Source: Sciurus carolinensis
Lineage: Eukaryota; Chordata; Mammalia; Rodentia; Sciuridae
NCBI RefSeq assembly: GCF_902686445.1
Contig: NC_062232.1
Span: 94,660,932-94,724,931 of the forward strand
Direction: 5' to 3'
Length of the DNA stretch: 64,000 nucleotides
The position numbers and the translations under genes were made by a program. Numbering within the stretch: position 1 is the first letter of the stretch; each line of letters starts with the position of its first letter. The notes under the pieces were generated by a model. That model saw nothing but the letters and a program-made list of their open reading frames with translations. It was not told the origin of the DNA and made no database searches. Below are positions 23,860-35,035 of this stretch, piece after piece.

Positions 23860-24249
23860 CCTAATACCTAAAATACACAAATGTTACCTTATTTGGAGAA
23901 GGATTTTTTTAGATGAGGTTAAGAATCATTTTTGTTATTGGTGGTGGTTTTCAGCAGTTCCAGGGATTAAAACCAGGCCTGGAGCATGCTAGGCAAATAT
24001 TCTACCACTGAACTACATCCCCAACTCAAGTTAAGAATGAGAAGATTGTCCTAGATTTTCCAGGAGGAACCTGAATGACATCACAAGAGTGACACTTTTT
24101 TCACACAAAAGAGGAAAAAGAAGGTAATGTGAAGATCGAAACAGAGATTAGAATGATGTAGCCACAAGTAAAGACATACTGTCAGTCACCAGAAGCTGGA
24201 AGAGGCAAAGGATAGATTTCCCAGTTCATCCCAAGAGAGCACATCCCTG
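23860..24249 (+). mobile_element. MLT1-type LTR, left part
   Basis: 'aatgttaccttatttggaga', 'agatgaggttaagaat', 'gaatgatgtagccacaag', 'accagaagctggaagaggc'. The LTR stops at 24249 and resumes at 24793 with 'caccttgattttgaacttc', so the segment between is an insertion. Confidence 0.88.
23927..24029 (-). mobile_element. ID SINE nested in MLT1 LTR
   Basis: Reverse ID ('agttccagggattaaaacc' to 'accactgaactacatcc'), flanked by the perfect 9-bp TSD gttaagaat (23918-23926 and 24030-24038). Confidence 0.93.
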
Positions 24250-24253
24250 ATAA

Positions 24254-24788
24254 TGAAGCCAGAACTGGGGACAGGCAGTTAGTATAGAAATAGGGTATCA
24301 GGTCAAATCAAGGAAATGGAGGCCATAAAAGCCATCTGCATCTGGAAGGTGGAGTTGGCCCCTGGGAGAATGGAATGTCAAGGATCTCCGGAGCCCATTG
24401 ATTACCAAATTTACCTGAGCTTGTCAGGGACCATAGGCTGGGAGCTGCTAATAAATGCCCCCTGGGCCCTTACCTGGCTGAATCATTTTGGCCCTCCCCC
24501 TGCCCATCTCACCTGCAAAACCAGGCCTAGTCACCTAGGCAGGAAGGAGAGATAAGGGGGGAGAGAACTGGAGAACAAAAGAGACCTATAAAAGATGTAG
24601 GGTGCACTCACTTCTGGGGACTCTAGAACATCAGCCATGGCCCCCTTCTCCTTCCTGGGAGAAGGGAGAAATCTGTATTATTACCTTTAAATAAAACCTG
24701 CTTAATATGCTTGCCTTGGTGTGCTTCTCTGATGTTATACTTCAACACCTGAGGAAGCAGAACTCGTCACCAGTAAACAGCGGTATCA
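24254..24788 (+). mobile_element. Solo LTR of an ERV (535 bp)
   Basis: Begins TGAAGCC and ends GGTATCA, an imperfect inverted end pair with canonical TG...CA, flanked by the 4-bp repeat ATAA at 24250-24253 and 24789-24792. Inside are a TATA box (TATAAAAG, 24587-24594) and a poly(A) signal (AATAAA, 24690-24695), giving a U3-R-U5 layout. The 4-bp duplication is typical of class I (gamma-type) ERVs. No gag, pol or env sequence; the 79-aa frame at 24316-24555 lies in U3 and has no viral domain. Confidence 0.88.
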
Positions 24789-24792
24789 ATAA

Positions 24793-24910
24793 CACCTTGA
24801 TTTTGAACTTCTGACCTCCATGACTGTTAGAGGATAAATTTATTCATTTTTAAATGATTCAACTAGTTTGTGGTAATTTATTTCAGAAGTCATAGGAAAC
24901 TAATATAGGT
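24793..24910 (+). mobile_element. MLT1-type LTR, right part
   Basis: 'caccttgattttgaacttc', 'agaggataaatttattc', 'gtttgtggtaatttatttc', 'aggaaactaatat' complete the LTR interrupted at 24249. Confidence 0.88.
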
Positions 24911-25411
24911 TTTGATACCAGGAAATGAGTTGTTGATATAAAAAATATTCTAAGATGTGGAATTGACTCTAGTGTTGACAGATGGGTAGAATGGAAGAGT
25001 TTTGCAAAACATGATTAAAAAAGATTAGGTTGCCTTGAACAGATCATTAACAGAATAAAGATGTTAAAGACTGCCAGTGAGGACTCAGGAGGAAGTAAGG
25101 GGCAGAGTAGAGCAAATCTATCCTCTTGGAAAATTATCTATATTACCTCTCACCAAAAAGAGAGTGTTGGTAGAGATATGAACATTAAAGGCACTTCTGG
25201 TAAGGACTCAGAATGAAGTGGGACACAGGTTTTTAAAAACCAGGGTAAAGGTGACCTTCTTTATGTACGAGCATCAAACTAAGCTGAATTATGTCCTCAA
25301 GTTTTGTGAAAAGCAAAACTTTATAAGTGATAAATGTAGATGTTCAGCTGAGGAAATTTCTAAGCAAAGTGTTAAAGGTACATCTTGGTTTCTTCTTGCT
25401 GCTTATAGAAG
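24911..25411. other. Unclassified sequence
   Basis: About 500 bp; the 66-aa frame at 25218-25418 has no domain. Could be MaLR internal sequence, but no evidence fixes this. Confidence 0.35.
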
Positions 25412-25638
25412 GTCTTAGTCATTTTATGCTGCTAAAATAAAACAACTGAGACTAGGTAATTTATAAAGAACAGAGATTTGTTTCTACTGTTCTGGAGTCT
25501 GGGAAGTTCAAGAGCATCCATCACTGACTTGTTTTGCTGCGTCATAACATCAAAGGGCATCACAAGGAAAGAAAGCAGGATGAGCAAACTTAGTTCTCTC
25601 TTTTCTGGTAAAGTTACTAATCCCATCATGGGGTCTCT
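25412..25638 (-). mobile_element. MaLR LTR, partial
   Basis: Reads from the LTR 3' end ('tcttagtcattttatgctgc', 'gagactaggtaatttataaa', 'gttctggagtctgggaagtt') and stops after about 225 bp, where a second LTR of the same type starts. Confidence 0.8.
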
Positions 25639-26065
25639 GTCTTAGCCCATTATCTGTTGCTATGACATAATACACTAGACTGGATAATTTATAAAGAAAC
25701 AAAGTTTACTTTAGCTCACAGTTCCAGGTGCTGGATTTCTCATATTGGGTGACTGCATCCACTCAGCTACTGGTGAGGGTCTTGTGCCGTGCATGGTTAG
25801 AAATGTGGAAAAGTAAGTGCTGGTCCAAAAAGAAAGAGATTGCATGGCAAGAAAGGAAGAAAGACAAAATCAAGGAAGTTGAATTCATTTATAATGATTT
25901 ACTCTTGGTGTAACTAATCCAGTTTAGCAAGAGTAAGAACTTATTCCTGTGAGATAGTACTAATATATTCACAAAGGCTCCACCCCCCTGACCTACACAC
26001 CTCCTATTAGGCCCCATCTCCCAGCCCTGCCCCATTAAGGAAATAAGATATAGAGGCTGCTAACA
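25639..26065 (-). mobile_element. MaLR LTR, second tandem copy
   Basis: Same 3'-end motif again ('tcttagcccattatctgttg', 'gactggataatttataaaga'), continuing through 'ggtgagggtcttgtgcc' to 'cacctcctattaggcccca'. Confidence 0.82.
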
Positions 26066-26445
26066 CAAAGCAGTTGTAGATCTCTGTAACTCAACTGAAA
26101 GAGATACACAGAAAAAATGATGGTCTGCTTAGCTGCTCTGATCAAAAATTGAGAGAGATCAAGACTTAGAAGAAATATACTAAGAAAAGAAACTTCCCCT
26201 CATATTAGTAAAAAAAAAAATAAGTGACACTCTATTGAGAAAGGATCACTGGTTGATTTTCTATTCGTTTCTGGAATTCATGAAGAGGTAACTCTTCTTA
26301 GCTAACTCATAATTAAACTGCTCTATTTTCTTGATTGTATAGTTTTTACCTACATTATTTTACTGAATTATCCTCAAATTATCCCTTGTATTATTTAAAT
26401 TTAGTTTTAAATTTATGTACAATCAAATTAACTCTTTTTGGTGTT
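26066..26445. other. Unclassified sequence
   Basis: AT-rich; nothing recognised. Confidence 0.4.
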
Positions 26446-26461
26446 GAGTTCTATGAACTTT

Positions 26462-26646
26462 TGGGGGGTGGTACCAGAGTTGAATTCAGGGCCACTGAGC
26501 TACATCCCCAGCCTTATTTTCTCTTTTATTTAGAGACAGGGCCTTATTGAGTTGCTTAGTGCCTCACTTCTGCTGAGGTTGGCTTTGAACTCACCATCCT
26601 CCTGCCTCAGCCTCCTGAGCCACTGGGATGACAGGCATGCACCACT
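26462..26646 (-). mobile_element. B1-dID composite SINE
   Basis: Reverse composite. 16-bp TSD with one mismatch: gagttctatgaacttt (26446-26461) and gaattctatgaacttt (26647-26662). Confidence 0.96.
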
Positions 26647-26667
26647 GAATTCTATGAACTTTGAAAT

Positions 26668-26757
26668 ATGCCTGGGGTTGGATATGTTGCTCAGTGGCAG
26701 AGTAGAGTACTTGCCTAGCAGGAGTGAGGCCCTGTGTTTGATTCTCAGCACTGAAAA
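26668..26757 (+). mobile_element. ID SINE
   Basis: 'ggggttggatatgttgctca' to 'gattctcagcactg'. Starts 5 bp after the preceding SINE's TSD. Confidence 0.9.
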
Positions 26758-27069
26758 TTCTTAGGATTGTGTAATTCCAAACACCACATGGGTGGAGTCC
26801 TTTCATTTTTAAGTTTTGTATAATAATAGACATATTTGTGCATATGCATGTGGCAGAAAGAGACGGAGAGGAATAAGGAATAGGGACATAAATCTATTTT
26901 TCTCCATAACCTATATACATTAGAAACTTAAGTCTGAACATAAAAGTAAAATAGTGAAACTAGAAGAAGAAAACAGTTGAAAAGTTTTATTACCATTAAG
27001 TGATAATTTTACTATTATTAAAGTAAATAATAGCAATTATTATGAAAACTTGTCAGATATAATGACACA
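26758..27069. other. Unclassified sequence
   Basis: AT-rich; nothing recognised. Confidence 0.4.
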
Positions 27070-27334
27070 AATTTTTTAAATTATGCTTGGTAAAGACATC
27101 CTATTCAATAAATGGTGCTGGGATAAATGGAACACCACATGTAATAAAATGAAATTAAATCTCTATCTCTCACCCTATACAAAACTCAAAGTAGATCAAA
27201 GACTTAGTCACTAGAACAGAGACCCCCCACCTACTAGAAGAAAAAGTAGGCCCAAATCTTCACCATGTTGATCTAGGATCTGACTTTCTTAACAAGACTC
27301 CTAAAGCTGAAGAAGTTAAATCAAGAATCAATAA
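27070..27334 (+). mobile_element. L1, left segment (ORF2 3' part)
   Basis: 'aataaatggtgctgggataa', 'ctctatctctcaccctatac', 'agaagaaaaagtaggcccaa', 'tcttaacaagactcct'. Interrupted at 27334 and resumed at 27753 by the same ORF2 sequence. Confidence 0.9.
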
Positions 27335-27752
27335 TTCAGTTGTGTTTTAAAAACTAAGAATACAATAATTAACTATGTACTTTAAAATGTATAATTATAA
27401 AGGATGAAAATCAACACATATAGATACACTCAGTTTTCCTTTTCTGATACATAAATATGATTCTATTATTTACATTTTTTGCAACTTTCTCATGTCACAG
27501 CACTTTTTATCTGTGATGATCTGAGGCAGCTGAAAATGATAATATGAAATGTTCAATTGAAGGTTTTTTTTATTTTTTGTTTATCTTTTGAGAGTTCAAA
27601 AAAAGCTTTGTTTTCAGTTTTGGTTGAAGTTCAATTTAAAATTAGCAAATAATTAGAGTCAGTGATAAAATACTAACTATATTCCTCAGTCAGTTTTTGC
27701 CATTGAACCATCTTCCATATTTGGCAATAAATATTTTATGGCCCCCCAAAAA
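27335..27752 (+). pseudogene. Probable retrocopy of an mRNA 3' end, source gene unknown
   Basis: A 418-bp block unlike any repeat here splits an L1. It is flanked by a perfect 9-bp direct repeat, aatcaataa (27326-27334 and 27753-27761). It ends with AATAAA (27726-27731), then 16 nt, then a short A run (27748-27752, merging with the TSD). That is the expected structure of a 5'-truncated, L1-mobilised 3' UTR copy. There is no coding frame to name the donor gene. Confidence 0.6.
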
Positions 27753-28812
27753 AATCAATAAATGGGATGGATTCAAACTAAAAAGCTTCTTCTCAGCAAA
27801 AGAAACAATCAATAATGTGAAGAGAGAGCCTACAGATTGGGAAAAATTCTTTACCACATGCACCTCAGATAAAGCATTAATCTGTAGGATATATAAAGAA
27901 CTAAAAAAACTCAATACCCAAAAAAACAAATAACTCAATAAATGGGCAAAGGAACTGAGCAGACACTTCACAGGAGAAGATATACAATCAACCAACTAAT
28001 ATATAAAAAAATTTTCAACATCTCTAGCAATTAGAGAAATGCAAATCAAAACTACTCTAAGATTTCATCTCACTCCAGTCAGAATGGCAATCATCAAGAA
28101 TACAGGCAACAATAAGTATTGGCAAGGATGTGGGGAAAAAGGTACACTCATGCACTGCTGATGGGATTGCAAATTGGTGCAACCACTATCAAAAGCTATA
28201 GAGATTCCTCAGAAAACATGGAATGGATCCACCATTTGACCTAGCTATCCCAGTCCTCAATCTATACTGCATACTACAGTGATGCAGCTACATCAATGTT
28301 TATAGCAGCTCAATTCACGATAGTAAACTATGGAAGCAACCTTGGTGCCGTTCAACAGATGAATGGATAAAGAAAATGTGGTGTATATATATATATATAC
28401 ACATAATGGAATATTACTCAGTTTTAAAGAAGATTGAAATGATGGCATTTGTTGGTAAATGGATAGAGCTGAAGAATATCATGCTAAGTGAAATAAGCCA
28501 ATCCCCAAAAACCAAAGGATGAATGTTTTCTCTGATATGCAGATGCTTACTCACAGTAAGGGGTGGGAGTGCTAGGGAAGAATAGTTACTTTAGATTAGG
28601 TGGAGGGGAGGGGATATGAGGGTAGGAAGGATAGTAGAATCAAACAGACATATTACCTTATGTGCATATATGACTGCATGCCTGATGTGATTCTACAACA
28701 TGTACAATCAGAAGAATGAGAAATTATACTCCATTCATATATGATACATTGAAGTGCATAAATGTATTCTACTGTCATCTATAACTAATCAGAACAAATT
28801 TTAAAAAGATAT
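27753..28812 (+). mobile_element. L1, right segment (ORF2 end and 3' UTR)
   Basis: Continues ORF2 ('gattcaaactaaaaagcttc', 'gaagagagagcctacagatt', 'gcaaggatgtggggaa') into a 3' UTR ending 'attctactgtcatctataac'. A (TA)n expansion sits at 28384-28402. Stops and indels break the frame; the longest piece is 27697-27933. Confidence 0.93.
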
Positions 28813-28904
28813 TTTAAACAAAATTTCTCTAATTGCTAGAGATTTTAATTTAATTTTAAATTAATTTTTAAAAGAAAGTATTTTGATATGCAGGTGCTAT
28901 GGCT

Positions 28905-29255
28905 TGAATACATCCTCCAAAGTTCTTGTGTTGGACACTTAATGTGTTGAGGAGAGACCTTTAAGAGGTGACCAGGTAATAAGGACTTTGCCTTCATGAA
29001 CAAATTAATGCCATTATCATGAGAGCAAATGTGTTATAAATGTGAGTCCAGCCCGTGTTACTCTCTCTCACATGAGTTTTTTGTTCATGTGATGCCTTCC
29101 ACCATGTTATAATGCAGCAAGAAGCCCCTTGCCAGATGTGGCCCCTTGATCTTGGACTTCCCAACCTCCAGAACTTTAAGTCAAATAAATTTACTTTTAA
29201 TAAAGTACCTAATCTCAGATATTCATTTATAGCATTGCATAGGGACCAAAGCACA
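28905..29255 (+). mobile_element. MaLR LTR (MST/MLT1-like)
   Basis: 'gtgctatggcttgaatacat', 'aagttcttgtgttgg', 'gaagccccttgccagatgtg', 'gacttcccaacctccagaac', and the 3' part 'gtacctaatctcagatattc'. Solo LTR. Confidence 0.85.
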
Positions 29256-29287
29256 GAGGAAGCACAATTTCTTTCTAGAAGGAGCAG

Positions 29288-29565
29288 CATAATTTAGTGG
29301 AATCATAGTGTAATAAAACATTGGCCTTGACTGAAGTCAGACCATATCCCACTTCTGCCACATGAACCATAGATGCACTTAGTGAAATTATGCATTCTCT
29401 CTGTCCTGTGCTGTTCCTTTGTAAAATTAGCCAAATAGTATCATTTATCCTATAGGATTATTGTTAAGTTGAAAATTAATATTAAAGACTTAATTACAAT
29501 GCTTTGCCCATAGTAAGTCTGTAATTAACACTAACTATTGCTTTCATTATTGTTAGTGATTCTAC
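29288..29565 (+). mobile_element. MIR SINE, near full length
   Basis: 'agcataatttagtggaatca', 'tcccacttctgccacatg', 'tttgtaaaattagccaaata', 'cctataggattattgttaag', 'gctttgcccatagtaagtct' follow MIR order. Confidence 0.85.
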
Positions 29566-30289
29566 CAATCAATATAAAAAAAAAAGCAGATCATACAGAA
29601 AAACAAAACAATAGATTCCATGAACCTAAAATTCACAGAAAATAAAATACATATGTATAAAATATTAAGTATGCAAGAGATGCTAACCTCTACAACTAAC
29701 TATGCAAATTTTAAATATGAAATATGACTTACTTCTATCATAAACTTTGAGGATGTTGTATATACATAGATATTCTTACATATTATGTTAGTGTAGTTCC
29801 TTCGAGAAGCAAAGACTAAGATATGATTATTCACACAAGGGATTTATTAGGAGAAATGCCTATGAAGGTAATTGGAAAGAGAAGTGGAATAATCTGGGAG
29901 AACTACCAGAATCCAATGAGGGATTGATTCTGAGTGAAAGCGAAAGGTAAAGAAGGAAGAATCAAAGGTTAGGTGAAAGCATTCCGGACTAAACTGTGGT
30001 TTAAGAGACTTCTCCAGGGTCACTGGGAGTCCTCGAGCCAAAATCCCCCATCAGAGAATTCCTGCATGTCTCAGGAGTGGACCTGCTTTAGAATCTCTGC
30101 TGAGCTCAATTATTTACTGGCTGGGAGCAGTCTGTGGGACCTCTGCAGAGTGGTCTGTGCACAGCACAAGGAATATGATGAATTTTAAGTGGTGCAGCTG
30201 GGTCACAGGTCAATTACACTCTCTGTCATCAGAGCAATGAGAAGCATATTTTCATGCTGCTATGCCTGGCAATAAAAGTTTATTTATAT
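29566..30289. other. Unclassified sequence, possibly an LTR remnant
   Basis: 29786-30262 has the feel of an LTR on the minus strand ('cacacaagggatttattagg', 'cagagtggtctgtgcaca'), but I cannot name a family. The minus frame 29847-30041 and plus frame 29973-30188 overlap and have no domain. Confidence 0.35.
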
Positions 30290-30715
30290 ATTTGTAAGTC
30301 AATTTGGCAATAGTTTTCAAATTTGTAATTTCACATAGCAAATCTACCTCTAGGAATTTATGTTTTGGCAATACAAAACCGAAGTGACGTATGGAAAGTA
30401 GTATTTCTTACATCATCATTTGTCATTGTTAAAAATTAGAATCAATTTAAAGGTTCATCAATAGAGGACAGGACAATTGCAAGGTTATAATTAGATAGTA
30501 ATAATAAGTTCTGGTGTTCTCTAGCAAAGTAGGGTGAGTATAGTAAATAATAATGTATATTTCAAAACAGTTGGAGAGGATTTTGAATATACTCTTCATT
30601 ACAGAAATTAGAAAGTCTATGGTGATAAATATGCTAATTACCCATATCTAATCATTACCAATGTATATGTGAATCAAAACCTTACATTGTATGTCATAAA
30701 AAGTACAGATAGTAC
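30290..30715 (+). mobile_element. L1M 3' end
   Basis: ORF2 tail ('gcaaatctacctctaggaat', 'aaaggttcatcaatagagga') joined to L1M 3' UTR ('caaagtagggtgagtatagt', 'atatttcaaaacagttggag', 'atatgctaattacccatat'). Confidence 0.8.
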
Positions 30716-30740
30716 TTGCTAATAAAAAAAAAATGTAGGT

Positions 30741-30966
30741 AGCCAGGCATGGTGGCACATGCCTATAATCTCAGCTACTTGGGAGGCTGAGACAAGAGGA
30801 TCACAAATTCAAGGTCAGTGTCAGCAACTTGGTGAGGCCCCAAACAACTTAACAAGACCCTGTCTCAACATTTATAAAAAAACAACAACAAAAAAGGGAT
30901 AAGGATGTAGTTTAGTGGTAGAGCACCCATGAGTTCAATCCTCAATGCCACCAAAAAAAAAAAAAA
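30741..30966 (+). mobile_element. B1-dID composite SINE
   Basis: 'agccaggcatggtggcacat' B1 half, A/C-rich linker near 30875-30895, ID half 'gtagtttagtggtagagcac'. Inserted just after the L1M end. Confidence 0.95.
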
Positions 30967-32019
30967 TGTTTTTTTTTAAAGTAATTTAAAAAGGGGAGTG
31001 AAAAAATAGCATATGCCAATTAAATCAGATGCTGTTGAAATACACGTATTATCATAGAAAGGAGTACTTGAGGTAGTACTGAACAACAATAAACTACAAA
31101 TAGGATGTCTCCTACAAACCTTTCTGTCCATAAAAAGGGAAGAAAACCAATTGAGGGGAGTAAAATTTTTTATCTTTCTGAATAAAAGCTGAATTTTCAG
31201 CTCTATAATTTTCTCTCACAGAAGAGATCCTTGTAAAAGTCACTGTCATTACTAAAGGACCCTTCTTACTACTTTGGGAAAATACATTAGTCCAAAATGA
31301 CCCCAAATCAATGCTAGTTTTGTATGTTAATATAACTTATCGTCCATAACTGGTGAGGAAAAAGAGACAAAATAATCAACAATAATTTTTAAATTGTTGA
31401 TGACAGGGAAGATAACCTTGGAATTACAGATTTGTGATATCATTATAAACAACCCTTTAGAAACTATTTTAAAGGGAAATATATAATAAGTGGTTTCATC
31501 ATGGAGTGATGAATGACAGATACATACTTGTGGCTTGAGATAAAATTTCTAGTGACAGCATCATTTACAGATTAAATAAGTGCTTTCTCTAAAATATCTT
31601 AGATGGAAGTGAATATGCTGTTTTGTAGAAAACTGTCAGATCACTCAAAAATTTTCAGTGATAATAACAACTGATATTAAATTTATCAGTAGAGTATGAA
31701 TAAAATTGTTCCATGGAACATGAGAGACGGATAACATGGCGTTTCTAATTATGTGATTTTAAATATATATGTGTAATTAATAAATATTTGAAAAGCCAAT
31801 AGTATAAGTATATATTCTATTTACACAATTTTCTATATTCAAGTTTAGCCATAAGGCTGATTTACAAAATTTTTTCTCCTTCAGAAAACAGAAAAATTTC
31901 TTAAATTCAAAAGTATATTATGAATGAATACAAATGAAAAATGCCCATGCCTGCAGCAATCTGCTTCATTTTTCATATGCAGAGAGGAACAATGTTGAAG
32001 GGCTGTTTTTTGTTGTAAT
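30967..32019. other. Unclassified sequence
   Basis: About 1 kb; AT-rich, no repeat or exon recognised. Confidence 0.4.
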
Positions 32020-32505
32020 TGTTTACATCTACTTCTCTTGTGGCTGTAACAAATGGGCACAAAGTCAGCAGCTTAAAAACAACAAAAATGTATTATCTTA
32101 TATCTCACTGGACTAAAATCAAGACATCAGCAGGGCGGCCTTCCTTTCTGAAGCTGTAGGGAAGAATCTATTTCCTTGCCCTCTCCAACTTCTAGAAGCC
32201 ACCCACGTTCCTTGGCTTCTTGCCCTCCTCCTCCACCTTCAAAGCCAACAGCAGCAAATTTGTTCCTTCTTGTGCAATCATCTTTCTGGTTCTCTGAAAC
32301 TGGAAAAGGTTCTCGGCTTTTTTTAAGGACTCCTGAGATCAGATTGAATTTACCTAGATAAACCAGAAAAATCTCCCCATTTCAAGGTCCTGGGCCTGAA
32401 CTACATGTGCAAAGTTCCTTTCCCACACAAAGCAACATATTAACAGGTTATGCGAATTAGGATGTAGACATCTTCTAGGGGCCATTATTGTATCTTCCAC
32501 ATTAT
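32020..32505 (-). mobile_element. MLT1-type MaLR LTR
   Basis: Antisense LTR: 'agcagcttaaaaacaacaaa', 'actaaaatcaagacatcagc', 'agaatctatttccttgccct', 'cattcttggct'-like 'cgttccttggcttcttgcc', 'gggccattattgtatcttcc' at its 5' end. Confidence 0.85.
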
Positions 32506-32513
32506 TACTTATA

Positions 32514-32603
32514 AGGGCTGGAGATGTAGTGCAGTAGTAAAGTGGCATGCTTACCATGCACAAAGCCCTGGGTTTAATCCCTGGCATCACACACATACAC
32601 AAA
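32514..32603 (+). mobile_element. ID SINE
   Basis: 'gggctggagatgtagtgcag' to 'tttaatccctggcatcac'. Confidence 0.9.
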
Positions 32604-32797
32604 AATGATGAAATTTAAATAAATGATCAATTAATGTCATTTTCAGATTTATATCAACAAATCTGCACTGTGCGCTTATTGAGCAAACCTCTGCATTGGA
32701 TATTATAAAGTGCAGGAAAGAGAAGTGCACTATATTGTTGGATCATCAGGAACATTCATAAAAAGATGATAAACAATAAAAGTCTATATGTAAATGT

Positions 32798-33085
32798 CAA
32801 ATTCATTTGTTCGACAATATTTCTTGAGGATCTACTATGCCGTTCTAAGCTCTGATGAGATGATAGTATAGGAGTGAGCATCACTATGTCTCTACCTTCA
32901 TGAAGTTTATTTTTAAATGGGGAAAATCATTTATAAAAAAAGAAACTAATACATTTACTGTAATATCAAGCAATATTAAGTGCTATAGAGGAAAATTAAG
33001 TAGGAAAGGGAATAGAAATGGAAGGAATGGCTATTCCAAAAAAGGTTGGCAGTCCTCTTGAAATTGAATGAATGAATGTTACAGA
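32798..33085 (-). mobile_element. L2 LINE 3' end
   Basis: Antisense L2: 'aatatttcttgaggatctac', 'tatgccgttctaagctctga', 'taccttcatgaagtttattt', 'taagtgctatagaggaaaat'. Confidence 0.8.
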
Positions 33086-33162
33086 GAGCTACTGTATGGT
33101 TCACAATCTAGAGTATCTGTCTTGACTAGAGTAAGTCTGAAGGCTTCATATTTATAAATGGA

Positions 33163-33240
33163 ATAGGACTGAGGATGATGCTCAGTCATAGAGCTTGCCT
33201 AGGATGCTTAGAACCTTCCTTGGGTTAAATCCATGGAGAA
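33163..33240 (+). mobile_element. ID SINE, degraded
   Basis: 'ggactgaggatgatgctcag' to 'gggttaaatccatgg'. Several mismatches to the local ID consensus. Confidence 0.75.
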
Positions 33241-33571
33241 AGTATGGAGGAACATGAATTTTTGGAGAATGAGTAGAGTTTTAATAAACAGAGTTATATT
33301 TCTCATTATATTCCATGGATCATCTTCATCAAAATCTACTAAGGCTACTGCAAAAGTTACAGATTTTAGGTTTCACGTACAGACTTACAAAATCAGAACC
33401 TTTGGATGAAGCCTAGGAATGTACCAGGTGATTCTTACCTAAACTGAATTATGAAGAGACACTAAGAGTCTTAAAATTTTAAAAAGACTACACTGTCCCT
33501 TCCCTGCAGCAAGAGGAAGACCATGTCATTCTTGGGGGGAGTAATGAGTAGACTAAACTGATGAACCAGAA

Positions 33572-33628
33572 TGGGGCTAGGGATGTAGTTCAGTGATAGA
33601 GCACTTGCCTCGCATGCTCAAGTCATGG
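33572..33628 (+). mobile_element. ID SINE, 3' part missing
   Basis: Clear 5' half ('ggggctagggatgtagttca' and 'gagcacttgcctcgcatgc'), then sequence departs before the B box and A tail. Confidence 0.85.
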
Positions 33629-33639
33629 TGAAGCAGATG

Positions 33640-34080
33640 TTTACAATTGGAAGGATGTTTCATACCAGGTTAAGGAGTTTAAACTCTTTATATAACTATG
33701 AACCACCAAGTATTAGTGATTAAGCAATTATATTTAGAAAGCAACACTTGAGGATTATTGGCGATATTTATGTTACCAACACACAGAACTACCATTAGTA
33801 GCAGCAGTGAACAGGAGGAATTGGAAGTGGGTTATATCAATAACAAGGAATAGTACAGTTTATGTTAGCAATACACACATGAGTCATTAAGCATCAGGAT
33901 TAGGTCACTTTCAATAATAAACAAAGAGGAAAAATAGACATGGAGGTTATTGTGAGGTAAGTTAAAGTGGAACTTGGATTACTTCGATAGAAAGAGAGAG
34001 AAGGTAGAAATGACTCAGATTTTGAACCTGAATAATTGGCAAAAATGGGTTCACTGATTATGGTGGAACACCATCATTTA
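33640..34080 (-). mobile_element. L2 LINE, further segment
   Basis: 'aggttaaggagtttaaactc', 'aacaggaggaattggaag', 'gtagaaatgactcagatttt' and 'gaacctgaataattggc' fit the antisense L2 order that begins at 32798. Strongly diverged. Confidence 0.5.
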
Positions 34081-35035
34081 GCTTGATGAAACAGGGCTCA
34101 TAAATTACTATATAAAAGTGTAGGAGAAAAAAAACTATTACCTTGTTCTTGCAATTTCTCTAAATTGATCAGCAATCCAAGAAATACGATTATAACCCTC
34201 TCTTATATTTCTACCCAAGTCAGTCACGTGAAACCACTCCCTGCATTTAAGAGTCAATGTGCAAGAAAATAACTTTTAATATTATAGAAAACTGAAACTA
34301 GTCCTTTATAGCAACTATTAGTAATTTATTGGCTGAGGACGCATTAGAATCTAATTATCTATTTCTGGTTATACTACTAACATTTTGGAGAAAATCTATA
34401 CTACATACATTGTTCTTCATTTATACTGCATACATTTAAACATAATCAAACAGTAAGGAATAATTATGATTGTTTACCAAATTAAAAAGTCTTTCAATTA
34501 CCTAATGATCTATATAGAACAAATCTTGTTTTAAATAATCTTACTTTTTTAAGACTTAAGTACACATTTTCTAAACCAAGATGTTGTACAATATGCTCAA
34601 AGATAAGGAATAGATTACTTGTGATCTTAGAACTCCTTGCATTTTAAATTAAGTCAAATAGGAATGTGAAGCATGTATACCTTAATTCTCTTTCCCTCTC
34701 TTTCCACAAACACACAGAGATGTACAGATATGTGAATAATTTAAAATTTTTTTCACTGTATTAATGCCTTCAGAATTTTCTATGTGTATGAAAATGCATT
34801 TGGTAATATGTTGTTACTACTCTAGAAAACTATCCCATCTGTTTTCACATCTATTTTTTCACAAATATAGTCTACTTTCTTTGCTTTATTTTGAAGACAT
34901 AACACACGATTCTCCCTCTTCCCATCCCATAATTTTCATCTTGGAGAGAAATGTATAGCATCTAGAAGAATGAGACTATTCCCTGTAGTTTCTACTGAGT
35001 TCAAACTCACAGAACAACTGAATTTGCTATTCTTG
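34081..35035. other. Unclassified sequence
   Basis: AT-rich, no repeat or exon recognised; the 64-aa frame at 34764-34958 has no domain. Confidence 0.4.

Noticed and set aside
24316..24555. 79-aa frame as a retroviral or host protein
   Set aside because: It lies wholly in the U3 part of the solo LTR and has no recognised domain.
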